The position numbers and the translations under genes were made by a program. Under the pieces are notes generated by a model. The model worked only from the letters and a program-made list of their open reading frames with translations. It was not told the DNA's origin and searched no databases. From Brachypterus glaber (taxonomy: Eukaryota; Arthropoda; Insecta; Coleoptera; Kateretidae), in NCBI GenBank assembly GCA_958510825.1, contig OY294047.1, positions 45,367,365-45,431,364 of the forward strand: DNA of 64,000 bases, given 5' to 3'. Positions within the stretch are counted from its first letter, which is position 1. Each line of letters opens with the position of its first letter. This document shows positions 33,879-45,897 of the stretch, piece after piece.

Positions 33879-34401
33879 TAGTATATTAAAGTACTCGTTT
33901 CATAACATACGTTGTTAGCGCACGAGTACAAGTTTAGAAAAAGAGCCGCTTGCGGTGAGTTTTCTAAAGTACTAGTGCGCTAAAAACGTGTTATGAAACG
34001 AGTGCTTTATACAATTTTTTCTATTTTGCTCTAAAATTTAAAAAAACTTACATTTAAATTGATTACTGATTTAGGGATTTTTGTTTTGGATTGGCATTAC
34101 AGTTTACACCATGTTTAAAATTCTAAGAACAAATGATATTTTGATATATTTTATAGTCAACTCTTTTTTTTTACTGCAATTAACCAAGCCACAATTTTAA
34201 TATGGTAAAAATAACCTAAACACAAAATTTTGTGGAAAATTCAACTTTAAAGCGACATTGACATTTGCACGGAAAACGTCAAACGATAGGCCAGGTCTGT
34301 TGCCAACCCAAAAGAACAAAAAGTACAGACCTTTATGGGCCTATAAGAACACGCAAAATGCGTGTGATTATGAGCTTATAAGAGTCGCAAAATAGAAAAA
34401 A
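33879..34401 (+). repeat. Dispersed family R1, copy B (longest)
   Basis: Starts AGTATATTAAAGTACTCG. A hairpin pairs CGTTTCATAACA with TGTTATGAAACG. The body has GCGACATTGACATTTGC and TATGGGCCTATAAGAACAC, and it ends GTCGCAAAATAGAAAAA. Confidence 0.8.
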
Positions 34402-35783
34402 ATCATAATGTTAAAATATTAGAAATTAATGGAAGACTGTTCTAAACATAGACAAAGAAGTTTGTTATTTTGTCTATGGTTCTAAACCACGATCAAATAT
34501 TATACTGAAAATAACTTTGCACAGATGAACACTTTATTGTATTAATGTTTAAAATTCCTTGCCTTTATGCATAAATTCATTATAACAACGAATTTTTGTT
34601 ATTACATAAATTTTACATTAAGTCCAAACCAATTTTATGCATTGATATAATAAAAATTTATTGTAACAATAAAAAAAGTACATCGGTGCAAAATCATAAG
34701 TTTTGATGTTTTTTTATAAAATGTAAGGTAACTAAATCAAAAATTAAGTAATTTTTATAAAATCTAGACATAAATAAAACATCCCAAGTTATATCTTGGT
34801 CAATATACTAAGGTTATAACTATAGTTTCTATTTTTAACATGAAAAACAGAAACATTTGTTGAAAAACAGATATTATAAAATACTGTGATGAAAGGTGGA
34901 AAATGGCATATAAAACGAGGTGAGCTAAATTCGTAGAATCTGCAACGTATATTAAGGCAAACCTACATACGTGAAATTAGGCAAACCTACATACATAAAT
35001 ATCAAACTAGGGTGATATAAAAATATCAAACTAGTGTGATATAAGGCGTTTTCTGAAGAACAAAAGAGTGTGCTAAAGGATCGTAGGAAAATCATATTAA
35101 ATATCCAGAATATCTTTTGTAAAATCTCTTCTATAGACGATAATAAAAAAATTCTCTGTGTTAAATGGTTAAATATAAAATTATTATTCCTTCACAAAGA
35201 GTAAAATAAAACCTAGAACTGCTATTATAGTACTTTGTAAGTATGAAATGTAAGGTATTTATTTATGTGTTTAAAATACAATGGATACCGGTTTGGGAAA
35301 TGCACCAAAGATGGATTGCAAAACTGGTATTTTCGGTGAATGTTGTCATATTTCATTACGAATCACACCATAAATTAAAAACACCGCTACAAGCCATTAA
35401 AAATTGTATTCAAGCTGAGAAGGTATTATTTTTTTATGAAATAAAAAAAACAATAATAAAGATTTTTGCGTTGAAGTAGTTTAAAATAATGAAAACAACT
35501 TAGAATTTCTAAGCCAATAAGTTAAAAGTCATTAAAAATGAAAAACCGAATTATTTTTCATCCACCGTTTTAAATAAATAGTTTAAGGTGTACTGCGTCC
35601 GCCATAGATTTTTGGCAATCTATATCGTTTTCCGCATGAAAGAAAGTCTCCGACGGAAGGGGGAGGAATCATTCGCGCTCTCTTCTTTCCGTCAAGAGCG
35701 TTATAAGGCGTGCGTGCTTACAACGGGCTTGCACACACATTCCAAACATATTTCACGTATCTACAGAACCGTGCGTCAAAGTA
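34402..35783. other. Unassigned stretch with short tandem duplications
   Basis: At 34963-35045 two small units are doubled (GGCAAACCTACATAC and ATATCAAACTAG..GTGATATAA). Frames of 78 and 86 codons (35243-35479 and 35588-35848) are unrecognised, and the latter runs into the next element. Confidence 0.4.
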
Positions 35784-36087
35784 TAGGGGTGACCGGGGTT
35801 AGTTGTCGCAGGGGTAAGTTGTCGAAGTGCTTATATCTTAAAAAGTAAAATATTTTTCTGCGCCAAACCAAGATTAACCGCTGCGTTACAACAGTGCCAT
35901 TTATCATTTGTAAACTTAAATGCAATAAATTAAAAGAGCATCCAGATAAGCCAAAAAATGTAAAAATTAAAGAGCCTAGTAATTTTTTTGTGGTAAATAT
36001 TTTTTCTTATTGTTACTGATTTAAAGCATTAAGATAAGAGAATTTTATATATAATAATAGTTTAAGGTGTATATTATTTGTTGATAT

Positions 36088-36755
36088 TTATTTATTTATT
36101 TATTTATTTACAGGATAGCCCAATTACAAATAGGGAATAAAAAAGAATATAAAAATATTACTTAAAAATACATAAAAAATGAGATTTTAAAAAGAAGAAA
36201 ATAGAAATTTAAGTTATAAAAAAAAAAGATTTTTTATGGTAGTGATGTTACAGCCGAATATATCGAATATTTCACAAAACTGATTTGCATACTTACACAT
36301 CTGATGTAATGGAGAGTGGCTAAAGGCATTTGTTCGAATGTTTGGTAGATAAAAAGTCGTTTGAGATCTTATTGGTAAACGTGGAACAGAAAAGTTAATT
36401 AAATTTAGTATTTCAGAACAGTCCAATGATCCATGAATTATACTATGTAAAAAACATAAATAAGTCGTAATTCGGCGGTTTTCCAAGCTCATCACAGAAA
36501 ATCTATTGTAAAAAACCTCGTTAGATGTACCTATATCAGGATATACTCCATCTAGTTTAAAGCAAACGTACTTTAAAAATTTCCTTTGAATATTTTCAAT
36601 TTCAATTATGGTTGTTTTGTAGCCCGGTGACCAGATGATAGATGCATAATTTAATTTAGATAGTAAAAAAGCATTATACAGTAAAAATAAAGTTTCAGCT
36701 TCATGAAATTCTCTTGAGTTTCTTACAATGTCATTTAGGAGTTTTTATTCTTTAA
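36088..36755 (-). pseudogene. 5'-truncated Jockey/CR1-type LINE, reverse transcriptase C-terminus
   Basis: Read on the minus strand, the open frame runs about 36749-36214. It begins NDIVRNSREFHEAETLFLLY, passes SKLNYASIIWSP, IQRKFLKY and LENRR, and ends near RTNAFSHSPLHQMCKYAN. This is the thumb/C-terminal tail found downstream of the reverse transcriptase fingers and palm in Jockey-like non-LTR elements. The catalytic palm is absent (5' truncation). The 3' end is a (AAAT)n tail at 36111-36085. It is inserted in the foldback element 35784-37345. Confidence 0.8.
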
Positions 36756-37122
36756 TTAGAAAGTACTTGATACATAACGTAAAATTGACTACTGGGGCTA
36801 GTTGTCGCATTTGGTTTGGGGCTAGTTGTCGCATGATCTGGAGATATGTTCATGGTATAACATTTCCTTTTTGGCATTTTTTTATTCAAAACTGTCTAAA
36901 AAAGTGAAACTTTGTCGAATATCAAATAAATTCGTTTATTAAATTATATTAAATTAAAAAAAAAAATCAAAAAAATATTATTTCATTATAAAGTTGGAAA
37001 TTTTGGCACAAAAGTAAAAAGTTAGATAACAATTAGCTTGTGGGGAGGCACATGTCTTATTAGTTATTTATAATTTTTATAAATGCCTTTATATTTCTTC
37101 AAAAAAATATACTTGAAGTGCC

Positions 37123-37157
37123 GCGACAACGTGCCCCGTGATGGGGCACGTTGTCGC
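37123..37157. repeat. Perfect 15-bp stem hairpin
   Basis: GCGACAACGTGCCCC, loop GTGAT, GGGGCACGTTGTCGC. Very GC-rich for this window; it sits inside the 35784-37345 element. Confidence 0.85.
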
Positions 37158-37619
37158 ACTTTTCAAGACTTCACAAAAAAAACATAACTCTAATACCCTA
37201 TAAATTTTTCCATGTTTTTTCTTTAAATAATGTTACTGAAACATGCAGCTAAAATTACCATTCGGTCAATTAAAAAAAAATACAAAAATAAAGGAAAAAA
37301 CTGACTTTGAATGAAAAGTGCGACAATTAGCCCCGGTCACCCCTACATATTTAATATTACGAGAAAAATGTTTTTTATACTCTAAATCGTATCTTCTTGC
37401 AAGTCCTTCACAAAGAAATCTTTCTGCTCATAGAGAAAGGTTTTAATATTTTTAGGATGTTATATTTTGAAATTGCTTGTGAAATCAATTTTAATGAGCA
37501 ACTTGTGACATCTAACAAGTAACATTAATGTAATAATGTAATAATAAATAATTTGTCTACCAGGTGTGAATTTTATGAATAGACATCTTAGAGGACAGAT
37601 AGATAGACAGATACCTTAT

Positions 37620-38050
37620 AGATTTTATAAGCTCATAATCACATGCATTTTGCGTGTTCTTATAGGCCTATAAGAGCTTAGTACTTTTTTTCTTTTGGGT
37701 TGGCAAGACTGGACAAAAGAATATCGCTTGGCGTTTTTCGTGCAAATGTCAACCCCGCTTTTAAGTTTAGTTTTCCGCGAAATTGTGTTTTAAGTTAATT
37801 TTTACCGTGTTCGAATTGTTACTTGGTTACTTGTAGAGAAAAAGAGAAGAGCTCACTATAAAATATATCAAAATATCGTTTGTTGTATGAATTTTAAACA
37901 CTGCGAAAATTGCAATGCCAACCCAAAACAAAAATCCCTTAATCGGTCATCAATTTAAACGCAAGTTTTTTTACAATTCGGAGCAAAACAGAATAAATAG
38001 TATAAAGCACTCGTTTCACAACACGTGTTTAGCGCACTAGCACTTTAGAA
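37620..38050 (-). repeat. Dispersed family R1, copy C
   Basis: Minus-strand copy: GTGTTCTTATAGGCCTATAAG at the left (the family 3' part), and AGCACTCGTTTCACAACACG at the right (family 5' part). The palindromic 5' hairpin is shortened. Confidence 0.75.
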
Positions 38051-38586
38051 AGAAAGAAAGAAAAATAAAATTTCAGAAAACTTCCCATCTAACATTTTCC
38101 TGATGGCTGGTTTTTACTGTATTATTGGTGTAAGCTTTTACTTTTTAATAGTTTTACGTACATATTTGCAAACTTGTAAATTGGCAACATTGGAATTAAG
38201 AGGAATATATGCAACTAGTCGCTATGTTGATAATTGTCACCGATCCGCATACCTCGACCGAAGAACCCACGTAAAAACTACAGTTTGCAGGAATTCCGAA
38301 TCTAATTTGTACTATCTGCATTTTCTCAGCGACGATTTGAATTATTTATGTACCACCTGCAGGTTGGGGCTTAAAAAAAGCGTATTTATACTTGAACTGC
38401 CCTGATCGCGAAAAAATCCTATCAGAAAATGGCAAACCAGTCAGTTCTATAGAAAAACTTAGCGCGAAAAACTCTTACACCGCTTTTGACCTTATAGGGA
38501 TCTCAAAATTTTGTTTTTTTTTTTAAACAAACCATAAAAGCACAAATTTTCCTGCAGTGTAAAAGTTCAAGTTCAAGTAATGGATT
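38051..38586. other. Unassigned; unrecognised 100-codon frame
   Basis: The frame 38103-38405 begins MAGFYCIIGVSFYFLIVLRT, which could be one hydrophobic segment. It has no recognised domain and no splice support; I doubt it is a gene. Confidence 0.25.
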
Positions 38587-38731
38587 GCAAAACAACCTTA
38601 CACGATATTTCAAAAACGCTTTGACACAGAGACTTAAATTTTGGACTAAACATTTTCAACGTGGCAAAAAATGTTTGGTCAAGCATCTTTGTCAAAGCAT
38701 TCTAGAAATATCGTAGTGTAAGTTGTTTTGC
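38587..38731. mobile_element. Small inverted-repeat MITE
   Basis: GCAAAACAACCTTACACGAT at the left against its near complement at the right (ATCGTAGTGTAAGTTGTTTT), with internal CTTTGACA..TGTCAAAG. Confidence 0.7.
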
Positions 38732-39387
38732 TAGCGACCTCACCATTACTCCATGCGGGAATCTGTATCCACACAAGATCCAGTCTGCACCGTCTTTTTT
38801 CCACTGTATAGTGTAATTTTTTATGATTTTCGCTTACGCGCCAAAAAAACATCAAAAATTTAGGAACCCATTACCAATATCCAAGGTCCCTAATAAATGA
38901 AAGCTTTGAACATTTTGTGACTTCTGGCTGAAAATTTCGGTTGGTCGATTTTAGCACTTTTAAGTATTTAAAAATAAAAAACTAATCATTTTCCTGCAAT
39001 AAAAATGAGGTATTTATGAGGGAAACGATTCAATTCTTGGCCTATAGGTCAAAAGAGATTGATTTTAGTAAAAATCCTAGCCATTCGCGTAAAAAAATGA
39101 TCTATCTGGTTAGTTTTTCCGACAAGGAGAATGAGATTTGATCACACTCTTTTACAATATTATTTTTGTTTGGTTGGTACTTTACATAAACTCATATTAG
39201 GTACTTTGATAAAAAAAGAGAAATCCTTTAAATTAAATGGTTATTCAAATCAATTTGGCTTATATCAAAATTATTATTCGTTTGGGTAAAAATTTGGTTC
39301 AAAGAATCTATTAAGTTGTTATTGCATCAAATTAACTTTCAGCTAGGACTATTTTCAATAACAGGGAAGTATTAGTCTCTGCGAATA
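38732..39387. other. Unassigned stretch
   Basis: Nothing recognised. Confidence 0.35.
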
Positions 39388-40102
39388 CAGTGCGGTCCAA
39401 AAGTCACCCCCCCCTCATAACTTTTGAACCAGTTGAGATATCGACTTAAAATTTAGAACTCTTAAATAAGACAACTTAAACTATCTTTTAGCATATATTT
39501 GATATTTTCAGCTCTTAAAATGTGGACAGGGGGGCATGGGAGGACATTTTTTTAAATGGAAAGGGGGGTCGTGTGATACATCATTTTCAAGCTTATAAAA
39601 TTATCTTTTTAAACTAACATTTTTAATTTTTTTAAAACTGTTTTTTAAGGTTTTGATTTTTCAATTTTTTGTGCTAAAACATTCGATTTTTTAAGTTTAT
39701 TTTTTATAAATTTTTATTTATGTCAACTAAAATTAGTTTAAAAGTATAATTAACATTTTTTTATAATGAAATTAGGTATTTTTAAAAAATTGTTTTTTTA
39801 GAGGAATTTTGACATTAATACCCATTTTCAACCCCATTTTAAACCCAAAAAATTTTTTTTTATAATTTAAAAATATGGAGTTAAATGGAGAATTTTATAA
39901 GCTTTAAAATGAAGTATTACACGACCCGCCTTTCCATTTAAAAAAATGTGCCCCCATGCCCCCTGCCCACATTTTAAGAGCTGAAAGTATTAAATATATG
40001 CTAAAAGATAGTTTAAGTTTTTATTTAAAAGTTCCAAATTTGAAGTCGATATCTCAACTGGTTCAAAAGTTAAAAGGGGGGGGTGACTTTTGGACCGCTC
40101 TG
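39388..40102. mobile_element. TA-flanked foldback element (715 bp)
   Basis: TA (39386-39387), CAGTGCGGTCCAAAAGTCAC at the left, complementary end GTGACTTTTGGACCGCTCTG, TA (40103-40104). Arms of ~240 bp. Fits a non-autonomous Tc1/mariner-like element. Confidence 0.88.
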
Positions 40103-40325
40103 TATAATACACTAAAATGATGCTCACACCTGTAGTCAGTTCAGCTTAGATATCTAAAACACCTACGTCCTGAAATCAAAACAGCTATCAGATAATCGTT
40201 AGTTGATTCAAAGTCACGGATGCATTAAATCAACCTGATGTCTAATGATCTAAAATAAAATTGTGGAAGTTAGATAGCTCAGTGATCTGCTTTATTCCTT
40301 TACTAAAAGGAATTGACACTCAATT

Positions 40326-40617
40326 ACATTACATTTCTGTATACATTACATTTTGTTTAACCTCGTATTCTACTTAATTAAGCATCCCCTAAGTCCAGGA
40401 CTTGTGTGGGCTAGTAGTAAAGGGAACCACCGGCTTTAATTGACTTTCGAACCAATTTTATAGGGAGCGTTCCCTTCACTTACGCCTTCGCAAATTTCAA
40501 TTATTAATTAACTGAAAAAGGCAAATCGGCGCCGGTGAGAATCGAACTCACGCTATTTTGGGTAGTAAACTCGTCAAGTACGACGCGGTAGTCCACTACA
40601 CCAATCATCCCATTGAT
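40326..40617 (-). mobile_element. tRNA-derived SINE, full length
   Basis: On the minus strand the head has box A-like TTGGTGTAGTGG and box B-like GAGTTCGATTC. The body follows with CGGCGCCGATTTGCC, GGTTCGAAAGTCAATTAAAG, CCGGTGGTTCCC and TCCTGGACTTAGGGG. It is flanked by a 37-bp near-perfect direct repeat (40288-40324 and 40619-40655, one mismatch). The tRNA-like head lacks a proper acceptor stem and 3' end, so it is a SINE, not a tRNA gene. Confidence 0.85.
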
Positions 40618-40788
40618 TTGCTTTATTCCTTTACTAAAAGAAATTGACACTCAATCGTAACTAACAGTTAACAAAGAGTAGATCTTTACCTTTGTCAAAA
40701 ATTGACCAATCAGAATTCAAAATTTGTGAAATAACTCAAGCCATGGCCCTGCAGGGGGAAACTATTTCAAAATTTCACACTAATTATT

Positions 40789-42690
40789 TAATAATAATAA
40801 TAATAATAATAATAAATTTTATTCGCCAATTAGGATACACAAGGTACATTTGGTAAGTCATAAAGTTTACAATATCATACTTAAACTAATATAAAATTAT
40901 TAAGTTAAAAAAAACAGAATTAAAAGAAAAAAAACTCATGAAAGTTTAGTTATGTACTCTTTAAGAGAGTAATGTGCCTTACTCAGTAAATATAACTTAA
41001 CTGATCTTTTGAAGGTATTTACATTGCTTATGCAACGAATTTCAGATGGTAAATTATTAAATAAGGAAATGCATTTATATAGTGGAGAATTTTCGGAAAG
41101 GGTGGTTTTATGTTTGGGTATGCTTAATATTTCTCCAAGGCGCTGATGGCAAAGGTTCAGACTTAAATTTTGTCCTAGGTGTGCAAAGTATTTTTTAACA
41201 AAAACGACACATTTAAAAATATAAATAGAACAGACAGTTAAAATACACTTATTTTTAAAAACATCTTTGCAGCTTGACTTGTAACCTAAATTAAAAATTA
41301 GCCTAATAAGTCTTTTCTGGGCCACTATTACCCTATTTATATACCTCCCATTGTCCCAGCCAATAATGTTATAAGATAGGTGGGAGTAGGGAGTAGTATA
41401 AACTTAATATGCCTGCTTCATCTAGATCATTCTTCATCTTTAGTATGGCATAATAGGCGGAATTTAGTTTCTTGCAAACATGGGAAATGTGATCATCCCA
41501 GGACAAATCACTATTGAAAATGGTTCCCAAGAATTTAGCACTCGATGACAGTCCCATATTAGATACTCTGAAATCTGGGCTTAGCTTTCTACGGTTAAAA
41601 AAGTTCATGATAACGGTTTTTGATTCATTGAGAACAAGCTTGTTTTGTTGGCATCATTTTTCAAAGCATCTCATAGCTTCTATCAAGGAGTTATATAGTT
41701 CTTCGGGTGATTTTGCAGACAACAGTATTGTTGAGTCGTCGGCAAACAATATGACAAGTCCTTTTTTAATGTGTTGTGGTAAGCTATTAATGTAAATGAG
41801 AAAAAGGATAGGCCCAAGTATAGGTCCTTGGGGCACCCCCAGTTTCAGAAAAAAAAGGACAAGACTTAAATTTACGATTTATTCTAACGACTAACTTTCT
41901 TTGAATCATATAGGAGTATATCCAGTCAACAATGTTATGGGGAAGGTTCATATTAATTAGTATAGATTTTAAATTAGAGGGACAAACGGTATCAAACGCC
42001 TTTGAGAGGTCAAATTGAAGTGATGCTACATAATTACCTTTATCTAGTTCTCCATAAACAAAATTTAAAAAATCAAATGTAGCTGTCTCAACAGATCTGT
42101 TAGCCCGAAAGCCGTGCTGGGAGCGAGTTATCAAATTATTACTGTCAAGGTAATTGGTGATTGCATTGCAAACAACTTTTTCCATAACTTTTGAAAAGCT
42201 GCATAACATAGATATTTGTCTATAATTATCAATCTCATCTATTTTATCCTTCTTGTGTATGGGGGTAACTAAGGCTGTTTTATAAACCTCAGGAAAATAA
42301 CCTTGATAGAGAGACTGATTGAACAAATATGTAAACGGTTTAGCAATGAGATCGAAAATTTTTAGGATTAACGATACAGATAATTCATCAATACCACTTG
42401 ATTTTTTATTTTTACTTTCATTCAAAATTTTAAATATGTCAGTTTCTGTTAAAGAAGAAATGTTAAAAGGCGACGTATATGCAGATGAAAACCGTGTATA
42501 AGAGGTTGATACATTTTTTCCAAATTTGTTTACTACAGTTTTTTCTGCTATATCAGAAAAATACTCGCCAAATATATTGGCAATATCATCTGGATTTGAT
42601 TATCTATTGTAACAACCAGATCTTGTTTCTTTTTCAGTGAGAATACAGAATTTTCAAACTTAAGGGCCACTCCTCTTCTCTCATTTCTTA
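40789..42690 (-). pseudogene. Jockey/CR1-type LINE reverse transcriptase, decayed
   Basis: Minus-strand order: pre-RT region from about 42650 (NPDDIANIFGEYFSDI), fingers (KKSSGIDEL, PIHKKDKIDEIDNYRQISML), palm with LQFDLSKAFDTV and, in another frame, PQGPILGPILFLIYIN and the catalytic FADDS (about 41756-41742), then the C-terminal domain to 40936. Breaks: a frameshift at the T/G runs near 41840, a nonsense codon (TGA, probably replacing Trp) near 41650, and a frameshift near 41369. The 5' end is missing. The 3' end is AATAAAATTT followed by (ATT)n at 40815-40789. Confidence 0.9.
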
Positions 42691-42726
42691 ACGTGTTTGT
42701 ATTCTTTTATTAAAATTACACTTTCC

Positions 42727-43362
42727 TGGAAAATATTTTTTTCTACGACTGCTTTAGAATGTAAGCAAATACACACACTTTTCAAACACAGAATGAATCC
42801 ATTCTAGCTCTAGATACGGTATGAATATTCCGTATCAAGTGTAGCAAATGTAGTGCCATCTCTTGTTTATAAAAGTAAAGAAAACTGTAGCAAAATTAGC
42901 AAAAATATATTTATTTTACCATAAAATATTGAATAATCTAATGCAAGTTTTGCGTTAAAATTACATAAAGTTTATTAGTTTTTCTTAATATTTGACCAGT
43001 TTTTTATCAATTTAGTTAAAAAAATTAAAACTGCTCCATCTATTGTTAAATATTTAAACCTGATATCTGTCACAACAATCTGACATAACCATCAATTTTT
43101 GCATTATAATTTGTAAATATGTGCTAAAATTAAATAATTTTTTTTTTTAAGTACTGATTTGATAAAATTATTAAATAAAATTAATTGCTTTATTTAAAAA
43201 TATGTGTTTTGTTGCATTTACAATGTCGATTCACAAAAAATATTGTTTTTAAACTTGTCCGCGCTCGCGGGACCGTCATACTCGCCTGCCGGCTCGCATG
43301 ACAACCTTTCCGCTCGCGCGGAATATTGTCTATTCCATACTAGTTAGAGGATATACTATTTT
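42727..43362 (+). repeat. Dispersed family G, copy A
   Basis: Shares with 57051-57778 the landmarks CTACGACTGCTTTAGAATG, CTAGCTCTAGATACGG, TTTGACCAGTTTTTTATC and GTCTATTCCATACTAGTTA, in the same orientation. Near its right end is a GC-rich block of GCTCGCGCGG / CCGCGCTCGCGGG motifs, unlike the AT-rich remainder. About 90 percent alike by eye; class unknown. Confidence 0.75.
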
Positions 43363-43402
43363 GAAGCAAGGGGATATTTTATGCATACCATTTTATCTTA
43401 TA

Positions 43403-44783
43403 CACTTCTGCTCAAAAATATCGGCCCACCTAAAAAAATACACATTTTCAAATGCTAATAACTCCAAAACTATTCAAAAGATTTATTTGACCTTTTTTTT
43501 ATTTTAAAGCTTGAACTTTTAGCTCTTAGTTACTGGAATAAAAATTATCAAAAATCTTTTTTTAAACCGGCAGCAATGAAAATTACACAGCTATGTTTTT
43601 TTACTGCTTCTTTCGATATGCGCACGGTTTGCCACTGCATATTTTTTTACAATTTAATTAATTGATTTTATAGGCCAATTAAATGGGAGTAATTTCTTTT
43701 TTAACTTTTTAATTTTCCTTTTCTCGTTTAGGAGATATACGGTTTTTTCTGAAAATAAACATTTTTGCAAATAACAAAAAAACTACACAGTGGATTTAAT
43801 TGATTTATTTTTTAATTTGAAGCTTAAGTCCTTAACTTTTATTTATTTAATTTAAGTTTCTGGTGCAAACATGTTTAAACTGGGTTTACATTGCTTAAAT
43901 AGTCATGTTTTTTTTACCCAATCTTTTTTGATGCAATTTAACCACAAACTCAAATCTTTCCATAAGTTTTAAAACTTATTCTAAAAGCCACACTTATTGT
44001 GACTGATTCCTTCTTTTATTTTTTATCATAAGTCTTCTCATTTAGGAGAAATTAAAGTTTTTCGGAAAAAGTGACTTTTTAATCAGTGGGCTAGTGCCAC
44101 CCCTGTAAAACTGTATATGACGGAAAAGCGTCGATAGAATATAAAGATCTATTGCACTTCTATAACTTTAGCTTAAATAAATACATTTAATTAACACGTT
44201 TTCTGCGTTAGCAACTTTTTGGTTCCCAGCTCAGACTGCGTTTTGAGGCATATATGTCGAACGAACTTTGCACAGACTGTTTAAATCTCTAATGGTACTC
44301 CAAAAACAAGTTCTAACGTCTTTTTAAGGACTTTTTGCTTTTTAATAAAAGTTTACGATTTAAGCTTCAAATTAAAAAAAATCAATTAAATCCATTGCGT
44401 AGTTTTTTTGTTACTTGCAAAAATGTAAATTTTTAGAAAAAACCTTATATCTCCTAAACGAGAAAAGGAAAATTAAAAAATTTAAAAAGAGATTACTTCC
44501 ATTTAATTAGGCTATAAAATCAATTAATTAAATTGTAAAAAAATATGCAGTGGCGAACCATGCGCATATCGAAAGGTGTAGTAAAAAAACATAGCTGTGC
44601 ACTTTTCATTGCTGCCGGTATAAAAAAAGATGTTTGATAATTTTTATTCCAGTAAGTAAGAGCTAAAAGTTCAAGCTTCAAAATAAAAAAAAAGATCGAA
44701 TAAATCCATTAAATAGTTTTGGAGATATTTGCATTCAAAAATGTGTATTTTTTTAGGTGGGCCGATATTTTTGAGCAGAAGTG
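43403..44783. mobile_element. TA-flanked foldback element (1.38 kb)
   Basis: TA (43401-43402), CACTTCTGCTCAAAAATATC at the left and the exact complement at the right, TA (44784-44785). Arms of 500 bp or more, for example GATTTTATAGGCC near 43668 and its partner near 44506. The centre, 43860-44330, is unique and non-coding. Tc1/mariner-like target. Confidence 0.9.
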
Positions 44784-44785
44784 TA

Positions 44786-45403
44786 GTTTATTGTCTATGT
44801 TATTAAACTTCATTAAAAGCAAATATCTTAACGATAATAATAAGTTATGACAGGCATTTTACATTAAAAGGTATAATTTATTTGATCAACAACCTACTCC
44901 AATTAGGATTTTTTTTATTAACCTGGACAAATTTATTATAAATGGTAGATCGTGGGTGTGCCGGGTAATACCTATTAATTACTAGAAAATGGATACTATA
45001 GTCATATACGAGTTCGTTAGACACTCTACTTAGACTCTTATTATCATGAAATTATGGAATACGGTTTCAAATAAACGCATAATTCATATATAATCACATA
45101 TTTATCGTGATTTATTGTAAATATTTTACATTCTGCTATGGAAGCACCAAACAAAGTTTAGCTAGTCTTGGGTCTTGAGTTTTGATCTTAATAAGTCTAA
45201 AGCAAGAACAAAAAGTAAATAAAAGTGTATAAAAAGAAAAAAAACCATGGCTAGCACTTTAGCCTTTTGGTTGGTTAGTCTTGGTTTTGTAACGCAAGTC
45301 TTGGTCTTGATATGAATGATGGTTCTTGGTCAATACCAACACGAGACTCCAGTAGCTCTAATTTCACTTATCAGCTTTGAGAGACTGTGACAAGATAAAT
45401 TAA
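44786..45403. other. Unassigned stretch
   Basis: AT-rich; near 45165-45340 TAGTCTTGG-type phrases recur four times. Confidence 0.4.
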
Positions 45404-45750
45404 TAGTATATTAAAGTGCTAGTTTCATAACACCCGTTTTTAGCACACGAGTACAAGTTTAGAAAACGAGTGCTTTATACTGTTTTTTCTATTTTGCTCT
45501 AAAATTTAAAAAAAAACTTACATTTAAATTGATGACCGATTTAGGGATTTTTGTTTTGGGTTGGCATTACAATTTTCGCAATGTTTGAAATTCATAGAAC
45601 AAACGATATTTGGACGGAAAACGCCAAGCGATTGTCTTTGTCCTGTATTGCCAACCCAAAAGAAAAAGAAGTTCTAACCTCTTATAGGCCTATAAGAACA
45701 CGCAAAATGCATGTGATTATGAGCTTATAAGCGTCGCCAAATAGAAAAAA
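45404..45750 (+). repeat. Dispersed family R1, copy D (internally shortened)
   Basis: Has the 5' hairpin, TTTTTCTATTTTGC, GATTTAGGGATTTTTG and the 3' GTCGCCAAATAGAAAAA, but lacks ~130 bp of the middle relative to copy B. Confidence 0.75.
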
Positions 45751-45801
45751 GGATTTAAGTATTGCATCTACGCATTCGGTACCGACAACCTTAATCCTGG
45801 G

Positions 45802-45897
45802 ACAGAAAATAAAATAAAAATGTTCTTATCAGGCGCACCTATTTCTAGATCTAGAAATAGGTGCGCCTGATAAGAACATTTTTATTTTATTTTCTGT
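45802..45897. repeat. Perfect 96-bp palindrome
   Basis: 48-base arms with no spacer and no mismatch, centred on AGATCT (45847-45852); arms contain TTATCAGGCGCACCT. I checked it base by base. A perfect, zero-spacer palindrome of this length is unusual as it is unstable in cloning and replication. Confidence 0.95.

Larger units (their letters stand above)
35784..37345. mobile_element. GTTGTCGCA-bearing foldback element carrying a LINE insert
   Basis: Left tip TAGGGGTGACCGGGG, right tip CCCCGGTCACCCCTA. No matching 8-bp flanks, so either a TA target or ends eroded. The motif GGGG(C/T)TAGTTGTCGCA appears at the left tip and twice near 36795-36825, and its complement at the right. A LINE fragment occupies 36088-36755. 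Confidence 0.7.

Noticed and set aside
35588..35848. 86-codon frame
   Set aside because: Its 3' part is the tip of the foldback element at 35784, with no recognised domain.
40510..40612. tRNA gene (minus strand) with box A/B
   Set aside because: Promoter boxes are present, but the acceptor stem does not close and the sequence continues into a conserved SINE body found three times.
40789..42690. Functional LINE reverse transcriptase
   Set aside because: At least two frameshifts, one nonsense codon and a missing 5' end.
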